DNA of 64,000 nucleotides from the NCBI GenBank assembly GCA_944321015.1, contig CALUJS010000010.1:1-64000 (forward strand), given 5' to 3'. The notes under the pieces are model-generated. The model was not told where the DNA came from. It did no database searches and saw only the letters and a program-made list of their open reading frames with translations. The position numbers and the translations under genes are program-made. Shown here in pieces: positions 42,156-50,541 of the stretch. This DNA comes from an uncultured Phocaeicola sp. GTDB lineage: Bacteria > Bacteroidota > Bacteroidia > Bacteroidales > Bacteroidaceae. Within the stretch, counting starts at the first letter, position 1; each line of letters opens with the position of its first letter.

Positions 42156-43952
42156 ATGGACACTGCGATAAAGTCTGATTCGTTCTATCGGCGCCTGCTG
42201 CGCTTTCGCGAGAAGCATATCAAGGAGAAGCAGTTCATCCTGCTGCTCAGTTTCCTGGTGGGCATATTCACGGCCTTGGCGGCCTGGGTGCTGAAGTGGC
42301 TCATCCACGAGATAGAGCTGTTTCTGACCGACAACTTCGACGTGACGGGGGCCAACTGGCTCTATCTGATATATCCCGTGGTGGGCATCTTCCTCACGGG
42401 ACTGTTCGTCCGCAACATCGTGCGCGACGACATCAGCCACGGCGTGACGAAGATACTCTATGCCATCTCGCGCCGCCAGGGGCGCATCAAGCCGCACAAC
42501 GTGTGGTCGTCGGTCATAGCCAGCGGCATAACCATCGGGTTCGGAGGCTCGGTGGGGGCCGAGGCGCCCATTGTGCTCACGGGTTCGGCCATCGGTTCCA
42601 ATCTGGGGCGGGCCTTCCACATGGAGCACAAGACCCTGATGCTCCTCATCGGTTGCGGCGCGGCCGGAGCCGTGGCCGGCATCTTCAAGGCGCCCATCGC
42701 CGGGCTGGTGTTTACGCTCGAGGTGCTGATGATAGACCTGACGATGGCTTCGCTGTTGCCGCTGCTCATCTCGTGTGTCACGGCGGCCACCTTTACCTAC
42801 ATCACCACGGGCATGGAGGCCATGTTTCACTTCAATCTTGACAATCCCTTCGTGGTAGAGCGCATACCTTACGCCATCCTGCTGGGCATAGCCTGCGGTC
42901 TGGTGTCGCTCTATTTCACGCGTGCCATGGACTCGGTGGAAGATGTGTTCCGCAAATATTCCAATCCCTATGTGAAGCTGGTCATCGGCGGCGTGATGCT
43001 CAGCGTGCTTATCTTTCTGTTCCCTCCGCTCTACGGAGAGGGATACACTACGATTAACCTTCTGCTCAACGGGACGTCGTTGGATGACTGGAGCAATGTG
43101 CTCGACAACTCGCTCTTCTACGGACACGGACAGCTGTTGCTCGTCTATCTGTTGCTCATCGTCGTGTTCAAGGTCTTTGCCTCCAGCGCGACCAACGGCG
43201 GCGGCGGTTGCGGCGGAATTTTTGCGCCCAGCTTGTTCCTGGGCTGCATCACCGGGTTCATCTTTGCCCGCTTCTGCAACCAGTTCGACCTGGGTCCTTA
43301 TATTCCCGAGAAGAATTTCGCCCTCCTGGGCATGGCCGGCCTGATGTCCGGCGTGATGCACGCTCCCCTGACCGGCATCTTCCTGATAGCTGAGCTGACG
43401 GGCGGATACGACCTGTTTCTGGCGCTCATGATTGTGTCGGTCAGCGCCTACCTGACCATCATCGTCTTTGAGCCCCACAGCATCTATTCCATGCGTCTGG
43501 CCAAGCGCGGCGAGCTGCTTACGCACCACAAGGACAAAGCCGTCCTCACCCTGATGAACGTGGAGAATGTCGTGGAGACCGACTTTGCCAAAGCCTCCCC
43601 CGACATGGATTTGGGGCAGATGGTGCGCCTCATCTCGAAGACCAGGCGCAACCTTTTCCCCGTGGTCGACGGTCAGGAACGCCTGTTGGGCATTGTCCGC
43701 CTGGATGACATACGCAACATCATGTTCCGCCAGGAACTGTATCATCGGTTTAAGGTGGAAGCATTCATGGTGTCGCCTCCCGACAAGATTCTCAGGACCG
43801 ACACCATGGACATCGTGATGCGCAAGTTTGACGACACGAAGGCATGGAACCTGCCGGTGGTGGATGAGGATGGCCGCTACATGGGATTCATATCCAAATC
43901 GAAGATATTCAATAACTATCGTCAGGTGTTGGTCGACTTCTCGGCCGAATGA
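42156..43952 (+). CDS. ClC-family chloride channel/transporter with CBS domains
   Basis: This 598-residue protein has about ten membrane helices and the ClC selectivity motifs GFGGSVGAEAPIVLTG (with the gating glutamate), CGAAGAVAGIFKAPIAG and GGGGCGGIFAPSLFLG. The last 130 residues form two CBS modules (MVRLISKTRRNLFPVVDGQERLLGIV and DTMDIVMRKFDDTKAWNLPVVDEDGRYMGFI), which usually bind adenine nucleotides and gate the channel. It may exchange chloride for protons, aiding acid tolerance. ATG 42156 is preferred over an in-frame GTG at 42138 because a GAGGAGG stretch precedes it. Confidence 0.92.
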   Translation: MDTAIKSDSFYRRLLRFREKHIKEKQFILLLSFLVGIFTALAAWVLKWLIHEIELFLTDNFDVTGANWLYLIYPVVGIFLTGLFVRNIVRDDISHGVTKILYAISRRQGRIKPHNVWSSVIASGITIGFGGSVGAEAPIVLTGSAIGSNLGRAFHMEHKTLMLLIGCGAAGAVAGIFKAPIAGLVFTLEVLMIDLTMASLLPLLISCVTAATFTYITTGMEAMFHFNLDNPFVVERIPYAILLGIACGLVSLYFTRAMDSVEDVFRKYSNPYVKLVIGGVMLSVLIFLFPPLYGEGYTTINLLLNGTSLDDWSNVLDNSLFYGHGQLLLVYLLLIVVFKVFASSATNGGGGCGGIFAPSLFLGCITGFIFARFCNQFDLGPYIPEKNFALLGMAGLMSGVMHAPLTGIFLIAELTGGYDLFLALMIVSVSAYLTIIVFEPHSIYSMRLAKRGELLTHHKDKAVLTLMNVENVVETDFAKASPDMDLGQMVRLISKTRRNLFPVVDGQERLLGIVRLDDIRNIMFRQELYHRFKVEAFMVSPPDKILRTDTMDIVMRKFDDTKAWNLPVVDEDGRYMGFISKSKIFNNYRQVLVDFSAE

Positions 43953-43977
43953 TTCCTGAACATTCAATACACGCTAT

Positions 43978-44952
43978 ATGGAAAAGAACGATTTGCGCAT
44001 AGTCTATATGGGTACGCCCGACTTTGCCGTGGAGAGCCTTCGCCGCCTGGTGGAGGGTGGTTATAATGTGGTGGGTGTGGTCACCATGCCCGACAAGCCG
44101 GTGGGACGGCACGGGAGCGTGCTTCAGCCCAGCCCCGTGAAGGTTTATGCCTTGGAACAGGGGCTGAAGGTGCTTCAGCCGGAACGGTTGAAGGATGAGG
44201 CTTTTCTCGACGAGCTTCGTGCCTTGCAGGCCGATTTGCAGATAGTGGTGGCCTTTCGCATGTTGCCCGAAGTGGTATGGTCCATGCCCCGCATGGGGAC
44301 GTTCAACCTCCATGCCTCGCTCCTGCCGCAATACCGGGGAGCCGCGCCCATCAACTGGGCCGTGATTCACGGCGACACGGAGACGGGGGTTACGACCTTC
44401 TTCCTCAAGCATGAGATTGATACGGGCGAAATCATCCGTCAGGTGCGTGTCCCCATTGCCGATACGGACAATGTGGGCATCGTGCACGACCGTCTGATGA
44501 GCGTAGGCGCCGCCTTGGTTACGCAGACGGTGGACGACATTCTGGCCGGGACCGTCTGTCCCGTTCCGCAGGAGCAGTTGGCGGAATCGTCCGGTCCCCT
44601 TCGTCCGGCTCCGAAAATATTCAAGGATACGTGTCGCATAGGTTGGGAGGGCACGGTGAAGTCGGTCTACGATTTCGTGCGCGGCCTTTCGCCCTATCCC
44701 GCGGCATGGACGGAGCTCGTTTCGCCCGATGGCAAGCGTCAGGCGCTGAAGGTGTACGAATCGACAAAACTTCCGGCTGCGCATGCTCTGCCGTGCGGCG
44801 CCGTGCGCACCGACGGGAAGACTTATTTTCACGTGGCCGTATGCGACGGCTATGTCGGCCTGACCGAGGTGCAGCTGGCCGGAAAGAAACGCATGGCCGT
44901 GGCCGACTTCTTGCGCGGGTTCCGCTTGTCGGACGACTATCGGGTGGAGTAG
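43978..44952 (+). CDS. fmt: Methionyl-tRNA formyltransferase
   Basis: This enzyme formylates initiator Met-tRNA using 10-formyl-THF. In the 324 residues the N-terminal motif is IVYMGTPDFAVESLRRL. The catalytic region FNLHASLLPQYRGAAPINWAVIHGDTETGVTTFFL has the SLLP signature and the catalytic Asn/His. The C-terminal OB-like domain includes VYDFVRGLSPYPAAWT. It follows the ClC gene after 25 bp. A terminator lies 41 bp after its stop, so this ends the sua5-clc-fmt transcript. Confidence 0.95.
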   Translation: MEKNDLRIVYMGTPDFAVESLRRLVEGGYNVVGVVTMPDKPVGRHGSVLQPSPVKVYALEQGLKVLQPERLKDEAFLDELRALQADLQIVVAFRMLPEVVWSMPRMGTFNLHASLLPQYRGAAPINWAVIHGDTETGVTTFFLKHEIDTGEIIRQVRVPIADTDNVGIVHDRLMSVGAALVTQTVDDILAGTVCPVPQEQLAESSGPLRPAPKIFKDTCRIGWEGTVKSVYDFVRGLSPYPAAWTELVSPDGKRQALKVYESTKLPAAHALPCGAVRTDGKTYFHVAVCDGYVGLTEVQLAGKKRMAVADFLRGFRLSDDYRVE

Positions 44953-44993
44953 TCCGTGGCGCGCAAACACTCCCAATCGGATATCACATAAAG

Positions 44994-45030
44994 GAAAAGG
45001 CTCTGTTTCACAACAGGGCCTTTTCGTTTC
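44994..45030 (+). terminator. Rho-independent terminator after fmt
   Basis: GAAAAGGCTCTGTT (44994-45007) pairs with AACAGGGCCTTTTC (45012-45025) around a 4-nt loop, followed by GTTTCC. The 14-pair stem includes the U-tract. It also lies downstream of the convergent NigD-like gene and may act for both. Confidence 0.85.
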
Positions 45031-45090
45031 CGCCGTTCTGTTTGGTCAGTCGGCAGAATGTTTAGTAAGTGAAAGAGAGTGTATCAATAT

Positions 45091-45873
45091 TTATTTTGTT
45101 TTTGTGTTAGAAAAGTCTGAAATCGTGTACTCTCTGGCGTTATGTTCGGGTTGGTTGCTTTCGCTTTCGCCGCTGCTCAGGTCATAAGTGATGATGGTCT
45201 GCGTGTTGTTGCCTTCATTGACCTTGATGGACAATCGTTTGGTCTTGCCTTCCGTATATCCCGGAATGCTCTCCAGCGGGAACGCGGCCCATCCCCATTG
45301 AGTGACGCGCGGGTGGATGCCTTCGTTGTTGTGGCGGAATTCCACGGCCAACGTGCCGTCGGCATCGGGTTGCACGTCATCGCCCACGGTGATGAGGTTG
45401 ATGAAGTGTTTCAGGTCGGTATGGTCGCCCATCACCGAGAAGTAGAAGTTGATGTGCTTCTCGCTGGTCGTGATGCGGCGCACGTAGACGGGGTCGTTGC
45501 CTATGCTGTCGGCTTTCTCCTCGTCGTTGGCCGGCATCTGATACAGGTCTTTGGTCAGCACACGATAGATTTCGTACAGCTCAATTCCGTTGTTGCTGCG
45601 GTTGTCCTCGTCGATGAAGTTGAACGCCGCGATGATGCGTTGGTTTTCCTTGTCGGCGTCATACATGTTCAGTATGCCGGGATTGGCGGGAATCAGCTGT
45701 CCGCAGTTGTCGCTTTGCAACACCCATCGTCCGTCGAGACTCTCCACGGTAGCCATATCGGTGTAATAGGTGAAGTCGTCGTCATCATCACAAGCCACAA
45801 ATGTCGGGAGTGCCAGGAGGCACATCAGTCCGAATAGTAAGTTCTTTGTTCTCATAACGTTTCTAGCTTTCAT
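45091..45873 (-). CDS. NigD-like lipoprotein
   Basis: This 260-residue lipoprotein has a signal and lipobox (LLALPTFVAC) followed by five aspartates (CDDDDD). The mature part shows the NigD-like pattern: ATVESLDGRWVLQSDNCGQLIPAN, IAAFNFIDED, ELYEIYRVLTKDLYQMPANDEEKADSIGNDPVYV and HFINLITVGDD, in two beta-rich halves. NigD was named for a bacteriocin-linked gene product, but NigD-like proteins are widespread in Bacteroidales and mostly uncharacterised. No bacteriocin gene is visible here. ATG 45873 is used; 45855 (MRTKNLLFG) is also plausible. Longer upstream frames run into repeat array G. Confidence 0.83.
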   Translation of the reverse strand: MKARNVMRTKNLLFGLMCLLALPTFVACDDDDDFTYYTDMATVESLDGRWVLQSDNCGQLIPANPGILNMYDADKENQRIIAAFNFIDEDNRSNNGIELYEIYRVLTKDLYQMPANDEEKADSIGNDPVYVRRITTSEKHINFYFSVMGDHTDLKHFINLITVGDDVQPDADGTLAVEFRHNNEGIHPRVTQWGWAAFPLESIPGYTEGKTKRLSIKVNEGNNTQTIITYDLSSGESESNQPEHNAREYTISDFSNTKTK

Positions 45874-45961
45874 AATTGTGTTGTTCCTTTTTTTTGTTTG
45901 TCCCCGGTCGGTCATTGGGCGTCGGGCTGATTTTTGACTGATGCCGGAGGCATCGTGCGTC

Positions 45962-46049
45962 CATATGCTCAGCCGTGAGCGTCCATATCCCCGCTTGCGA
46001 GCGCCCATATCTCCGCCCGTGAGCGTCCATATCTCCGCTCAAGCAAGGG
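45962..46049. repeat. 22-bp palindromic repeat array G (4 units)
   Basis: Units start at 45962, 45984, 46006 and 46028, all with CATAT. The final unit turns into CCGCTCAAGC, resembling the CGCTCAA end of arrays E and H. The array sits in the 339-bp divergent gap between the NigD-like and sigma factor genes. The only other signal in that gap is the sigma gene -7 box. Confidence 0.85.
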
Positions 46050-46160
46050 AACAATGACCGATTTGGGGCTCATTCGACTTGTAAACGCCGCAAGTCGCGA
46101 TATACTGCACGCCTGTATCTTAAAGCTTGTTAATAAGAAAAAGTTGTGGGTGCCGTGCAG

Positions 46161-46168
46161 TATTTTTG
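46161..46168 (+). promoter_or_regulatory. Candidate promoter -7 box for the ECF sigma gene
   Basis: TATTTTTG is about 45 bp ahead of the GTG start. A TTG lies only 14 bp upstream, so the -33 is poor; an ECF-type autoregulated promoter is also possible. Confidence 0.4.
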
Positions 46169-46212
46169 CCACCTCTTCATTTACATGATGTGAAACCTAT
46201 AGAAGAAAACAC

Positions 46213-46767
46213 GTGTTGCAGAAACTGAGTGAAAAGGAGTTGACGGAGCGTTGCCGCGAAGGAGACAATGCGGCCCGGAAGCAGCTGTACGAACAATATG
46301 CCGACTTGCTGATGGCTGTTTGTTTGCGCTACTGCGGCGACCGCGATACGGCTCAGGATATTCTGCACGACGGTTTCCTGAAGGCATTTCGTTCGTTTGC
46401 CCAATTCCAATATAAAGGTGACGGTTCCTTGCGCGCCTGGCTGACACGCATCATGGTAAACGGGGCCTTGGAGGTCTTGCGCAAGCGGAATATGTTCAAC
46501 GAACAGCCCATCGACGAGATGCCCGGCGACATTGAGGACGAGGAGGACATCGAATTGATTCCGCCATCGGTGCTGATGCAGTTTGTCAGGGAATTGCCTG
46601 AAGGTTATCGCACGGTATTCAACCTGTATGTATTCGAAGATAAAAGTCATAAAGAGATTGCCGAAGCCTTGGGCATCACCGAACATACATCGTCGTCGCA
46701 GTTCTTTCGCGCAAAGAAGTTGCTGATGAAGAAGGTGTCGGCATATTTAAAACACGAAGAGCTATGA
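46213..46767 (+). CDS. ECF RNA polymerase sigma-70 factor
   Basis: This 184-residue sigma factor has region 2 (NAARKQLYEQYADLLMAVCLRYCGDRDTAQDILHDGFLKAF, followed by GSLRAWLTRIMVNGALEVLRKR) and region 4 (LPEGYRTVFNLYVFEDKSHKEIAEAL, then ITEHTSSSQFFRAKKLL). No ATG is available; GTG 46213 (or TTG 46216) follows an in-frame stop at 46186. ECF factors of this type usually respond to envelope signals through a membrane anti-sigma. The next gene overlaps by 4 bp and encodes a membrane protein whose N-terminus looks like such a partner. Confidence 0.92.
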   Translation: MLQKLSEKELTERCREGDNAARKQLYEQYADLLMAVCLRYCGDRDTAQDILHDGFLKAFRSFAQFQYKGDGSLRAWLTRIMVNGALEVLRKRNMFNEQPIDEMPGDIEDEEDIELIPPSVLMQFVRELPEGYRTVFNLYVFEDKSHKEIAEALGITEHTSSSQFFRAKKLLMKKVSAYLKHEEL

Positions 46768-48056
46768 ATAGGAAAGAAGAAAACGATAAATGGATACAGA
46801 GTTGGAAGAAGCAGCTTGGCGACTATGCCGAGCCGGCTCCCGATGGCCTGTGGACCGACCTGGAGAAGGAGCTGACGCCTGACGTCGGGGCACGGCGCGT
46901 CGTGCCCTTCCTTCGTCGTTATGCCGCAGTTGCGGCAGTGGCTTTGGTCGTGATGCTCTCGTCGGTGTCCGTATGGTGGTGGCACGCCTCGTCGCCAGAT
47001 TATGTGGCCGGGGTGGCCGGAGAACCGGCCGGGATGATTCCGCCTGCGGAAGAAGGGCTCATGCCGATGGCTGGCGAGCGGATATTTGCTCCGGCCGTTG
47101 CTCAAGTCCGTCCGTCGTCCGCGCGCTTGGCTGAAGCAGAGCCGTCAGCGGTCGCTGCGGCTCCGGCCTTGATGACCGCAAGGCTGATGGCGGTAGAGGG
47201 GGAAACGTCGGAGGAAACCACCCCCGTCGTAACAGAACCTACGCAACAAACGGAACGCAAGGAAACCGTCGATGAGAAACCTAAACCCGCTCCCCGCAAA
47301 GGCTATACCTACGATTTTTCTTCGCCTGCCACTCGCAACCGTGCACGGCGCGATGATGCCGGACGCCGCTGGGGGATAGGCATTTCGGTGGGCAATGCGC
47401 CTATCGGGGCCAACAGCCATGAGGGAGGATACAAGCAACTGTCCCGGAATGGCAATGTGATGGGGAATGCAATGTCGGACGCCGGGGTGACGTCGAACGC
47501 ATACGGCCTGCTGCTTTCCCAGAATCTGGACAACACGGTGCAATCGCACACCAAACACAGGATGCCCGTGACCGTGGGCCTCTCGGTGAGCTGGCATTTG
47601 AACGACCGTTGGGCTTTGGAGAGCGGACTGACATACACCAAGCTGTCCTCCGAACTGTGGTCGGGCACGGAAGCCGGATTCTATGAGAGCGACCAGAAAC
47701 TGCACTACGTGGGCATTCCCGTGAAAGCCGGTTACAAGCTGTGGGAAAACAAGCTTTTCGCCGTGTACATGTCGGCCGGAGGAGCCGTGGAAAAGTGTGT
47801 GTCGGGCAAAGTGAACACAACGTACATGGTCGACGGTAAGGCGGCTGGAAGCGAAGAGACGGACCTGAAGGTGAACGAACTGCAGTGGTCCGTGTCGGCA
47901 GCCGTGGGAGCGCAGGTGAAGCTGACGCGCCATCTGGGGCTTTATGTCGAGCCGGGCGTGAACTATTATTTTAACGACGGTGCTCCCGTGGAGACCATCC
48001 GCAAGGAACACCCGCTCAACTTCAATCTGCAGACGGGTCTTCGCCTGTCCTACTGA
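46764..48056 (+). CDS. Putative anti-sigma-like membrane protein with C-terminal outer-membrane-type beta-barrel domain
   Basis: This 430-residue protein has three parts. Residues 1-50 are cytoplasmic, with WKKQLGDYAEPAPDGLWTDLEKEL, a motif typical of Bacteroidota membrane proteins encoded beside ECF sigma genes. A single membrane helix follows (YAAVAAVALVVMLSSVSVWWW, about 53-73). A Pro/Ala/Glu/Thr-rich periplasmic linker (about 80-180) leads to a domain with alternating strands resembling the outer membrane beta-barrel (PorT-like) fold: WGIGISVGNAP, PVTVGLSVSWHLNDRWALESGLTYTKL, KLHYVGIPVKAGYKLWE, LGLYVEPGVNYYF, FNLQTGLRLSY. It is translationally coupled to the sigma gene (ATGA overlap). The anti-sigma role is inference. 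Confidence 0.75.
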   Translation: MNRKEENDKWIQSWKKQLGDYAEPAPDGLWTDLEKELTPDVGARRVVPFLRRYAAVAAVALVVMLSSVSVWWWHASSPDYVAGVAGEPAGMIPPAEEGLMPMAGERIFAPAVAQVRPSSARLAEAEPSAVAAAPALMTARLMAVEGETSEETTPVVTEPTQQTERKETVDEKPKPAPRKGYTYDFSSPATRNRARRDDAGRRWGIGISVGNAPIGANSHEGGYKQLSRNGNVMGNAMSDAGVTSNAYGLLLSQNLDNTVQSHTKHRMPVTVGLSVSWHLNDRWALESGLTYTKLSSELWSGTEAGFYESDQKLHYVGIPVKAGYKLWENKLFAVYMSAGGAVEKCVSGKVNTTYMVDGKAAGSEETDLKVNELQWSVSAAVGAQVKLTRHLGLYVEPGVNYYFNDGAPVETIRKEHPLNFNLQTGLRLSY

Positions 48057-48162
48057 CCGTGGCCGTCAGTCCGCTTCCCGCTTATGCCGTCACTTCTGAG
48101 GGAGAGGTGTGAAAAGGTTCGCATTCGTCTCGCCGAAATTTCCCCGATTCGGTTTTTCTCTC

Positions 48163-48170
48163 TATCTTTG
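48163..48170 (+). promoter_or_regulatory. Candidate rpe promoter -7 box
   Basis: TATCTTTG lies 20 bp before the rpe ATG, giving a very short leader. No -33 TTTG is apparent. Confidence 0.5.
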
Positions 48171-48190
48171 GCATAAAAATTGCGAACGAT

Positions 48191-48844
48191 ATGGCTACTT
48201 GTATGCTTGCTCCCTCTCTGTTGTCGGCCAACTTTGCCAATCTGCAGGCCGATTTGGAGATGATAAACCGCAGTGAGGCCGACTGGCTTCATCTGGACGT
48301 GATGGATGGTGTGTTTGTCCCCAACATATCTTTTGGTTTTCCCGTGCTGAAACACGTGGCCCGCCTGTGTACCAAACCCCTTGATGTGCACCTGATGATT
48401 GTGCATCCCGAAAAGTTCATACCTGAAGTGAAGGCGCTGGGGGCGTATATGATGAACGTGCATCAGGAGGCCTGCGTGCATCTGCATCGCACCGTGCAGC
48501 AGATTAAGGAGGCCGGCATGAAGGCGGGGGTGACACTCAATCCGGCGACTCCCGTATCGGTATTGGAAGACATTATCGGCGAGGTGGACATGGTGTTGCT
48601 CATGAGTGTGAATCCCGGATTTGGCGGGCAGAAGTTCATCGAGAATACCCTGAAGAAGGTGCATGACCTGCGTGCCCTGATGGCGCGCACGGGCGCTTCG
48701 CCCATCATTGAAATAGACGGCGGGGTCAATCCCGACACGGCCGGCCGCTTGGTCGAAGCCGGAGCGGATATGCTGGTGGCGGGAAATGCCGTATTCAATG
48801 CGCCCGACCCGGAAGAGATGATACATCGTTTAAAGAACAGTTAA
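48191..48844 (+). CDS. rpe: Ribulose-phosphate 3-epimerase
   Basis: This TIM-barrel enzyme of the pentose phosphate pathway interconverts ribulose-5-P and xylulose-5-P. The 217 residues show LAPSLLSANFANLQADLEMI, the metal and catalytic motifs WLHLDVMDGVFVPNISFG and LDVHLMIVHPEK, VLLMSVNPGFGGQKFIENTL and the phosphate-binding EIDGGVNPDTAGRLVEAGADMLVAGNAVF. All active-site residues are intact. comEC begins 14 bp after its stop. Confidence 0.97.
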   Translation: MATCMLAPSLLSANFANLQADLEMINRSEADWLHLDVMDGVFVPNISFGFPVLKHVARLCTKPLDVHLMIVHPEKFIPEVKALGAYMMNVHQEACVHLHRTVQQIKEAGMKAGVTLNPATPVSVLEDIIGEVDMVLLMSVNPGFGGQKFIENTLKKVHDLRALMARTGASPIIEIDGGVNPDTAGRLVEAGADMLVAGNAVFNAPDPEEMIHRLKNS

Positions 48845-48858
48845 TATTCGTTCGTCCG

Positions 48859-50418
48859 GTGTCTGTTGCCGCTGATTGGTTGGAGCGATATCCTTTCCTG
48901 CGATTCGACGTACCGTTTATAGTCGGCATTGCATCGGCCAATGCCGGACTGCCCTTTTGTGAAAGGACACTGTTTGTCATGTTGGCAGGCGGTGTCCTCC
49001 TTTTGTTGCTCTTTCTCGGGCGGTTGGGCTATCGGTGGCGCTGGTCGTTTGGCGCGGTGCTGGCATTTGTGCTGTTTTGTCTGGGCGCCTGGCGGGCTGT
49101 CGACCGCTCCAATCAGGTGCGGACTGACTGGAGCGATGAGCGTCAGGCCTATCGCGGATGGGTGTCGGGCGTTCCGGAGGAGAAAAGGCGGAGCCGTCTC
49201 GTTCCGGTGGAGGTCAATGGCAAACAGGTGTTTCTTTATCTGCCCAAGGATTCCTTGTCGGCAGGCTTGACTTGCGGCGACGAAGTGCTGTTTTACACCC
49301 GCATCACTCCCCCGCGCAATTGGAGCGCGGACATCGGTTTTGACTATGCAACTTATTTGCTGCGCCAGGGCGTCAGCGGCACGGCTTATGCCGGAAACGG
49401 TGCCTGGCAGAAAGGCTCGGGACGGCGTGCGCTCACCTGGAAGCAGCAGGCCCTGCTGTTGCGGCAGAAGCTGGTCGACAAATATCGGGATTGGGGGCTG
49501 GAGGGCGACGAACTGGCCGTGGTGGCCGCCCTCACGCTGGGCGACAAGAGCGAGCTGGATGCCGACCTGAAGGAAAGTTATGCCGTGTCCGGAGCCAGTC
49601 ACATCCTGGCCCTGTCGGGGCTTCACCTGAATATTATGGCCGGGCTGTTGAGCGCGTTGCTGCTGTTTCATGTGGGCCGCGGATGGAGCCGATGGGCCAG
49701 GGGATTGCTCATCCTCGCAGCCTTGTGGGCCTATGCTTACATCACCGGATTGTCCGGCTCGGTGGTGCGTTCGGCCGTGATGTTTACCGTCTTCATACTC
49801 GGCCAATGTCTGGGCCGGAGGGGACTGCTGCTCAACTCGCTGGCCCTGGCGGCGTTTGCCATGTTGCTTTACAATCCCTGTTATCTGTACGATGTGGGAT
49901 TTCTGATGTCGTTTCTGGCCGTGGCCGGCATTGCCTTGTTCATGCCGGTGTTCAGGCAGTGGGTGGTGTGCAAGCGTTTTTGGGTGTCACGCTATGTGCA
50001 GGAACTGTTGTGGGTGTCGGTTGCCGCACAGTTGGGAGTCTCGCCGCTGGCAGCTTACTACTTCGACAATTTTCCGCTTTATTTCCTGCTGACCAATCTG
50101 GTGGTTGTCCCCCTGTCGGGCATTGCGTTGGTCATAGCCGTTGCGCTGTGGATGGTGGCCTGGTGGCCCGCCTTGCACGAGTTGGTGGCCGATTTGCTGC
50201 AATGGTCGCTCCGGCTGATGAATGATGCCGTGATTGGAGTAAGCCGTTTGCCGGGCGCTTCGTTGGACGTTTCGTTCTTGTCGGTTGACGTTGTGCTGTA
50301 TTATTGGGTGCTCGTCGGGTTGCTGGTGTTCTATCATGTCCGTTCGGCGCGCGTGCTGTCCGGCGTACTGGCCGGGACTTGCGTGGGCCTCGTCTGGGCT
50401 TTATTCTGTCCTTGTTGA
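48859..50418 (+). CDS. comEC: ComEC/Rec2 family competence membrane protein
   Basis: This 519-residue polytopic membrane protein contains the ComEC competence core (LTLGDKSELDADLKESYAVSGASHILALSGLHLNIMAG, residues about 225-265), followed by ITGLSGSVVRSAVMF and many helices. It also has an N-terminal DUF4131-like part (RYPFLRFDVPFIVGIASANAGLPF). The family forms the DNA uptake channel in competent bacteria. The C-terminal metallo-beta-lactamase domain of Bacillus ComEC is absent, as in many Bacteroidota. The start is a GTG at 48859. It is co-directional with rpe and nrnA. Confidence 0.9.
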   Translation: MSVAADWLERYPFLRFDVPFIVGIASANAGLPFCERTLFVMLAGGVLLLLLFLGRLGYRWRWSFGAVLAFVLFCLGAWRAVDRSNQVRTDWSDERQAYRGWVSGVPEEKRRSRLVPVEVNGKQVFLYLPKDSLSAGLTCGDEVLFYTRITPPRNWSADIGFDYATYLLRQGVSGTAYAGNGAWQKGSGRRALTWKQQALLLRQKLVDKYRDWGLEGDELAVVAALTLGDKSELDADLKESYAVSGASHILALSGLHLNIMAGLLSALLLFHVGRGWSRWARGLLILAALWAYAYITGLSGSVVRSAVMFTVFILGQCLGRRGLLLNSLALAAFAMLLYNPCYLYDVGFLMSFLAVAGIALFMPVFRQWVVCKRFWVSRYVQELLWVSVAAQLGVSPLAAYYFDNFPLYFLLTNLVVVPLSGIALVIAVALWMVAWWPALHELVADLLQWSLRLMNDAVIGVSRLPGASLDVSFLSVDVVLYYWVLVGLLVFYHVRSARVLSGVLAGTCVGLVWALFCPC

Positions 50419-50506
50419 CCCCGGAGCCTGATGGCGGTTGGGTCCGGACGGGATGGTCCGCTGAATTTATTCGTCCGATGCGGCACTGCAATGACGAAAT
50501 TTGCAG

Positions 50507-50514
50507 TACCTTTG
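50507..50514 (+). promoter_or_regulatory. Candidate promoter -7 box for the nrnA-like gene
   Basis: TACCTTTG is 27 bp ahead of ATG 50542. It lies downstream of an in-frame ATG at 50431, which argues against that longer form. Confidence 0.5.
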
Positions 50515-50541
50515 CTGCCCATAAACGAATCAAGAAGAATT

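Noticed and set aside
45091..46767. Bacteriocin/immunity locus suggested by the NigD-like protein
   Set aside because: No bacteriocin precursor, peptidase-transporter or other nig-like genes are nearby; NigD-like proteins are common without bacteriocins.
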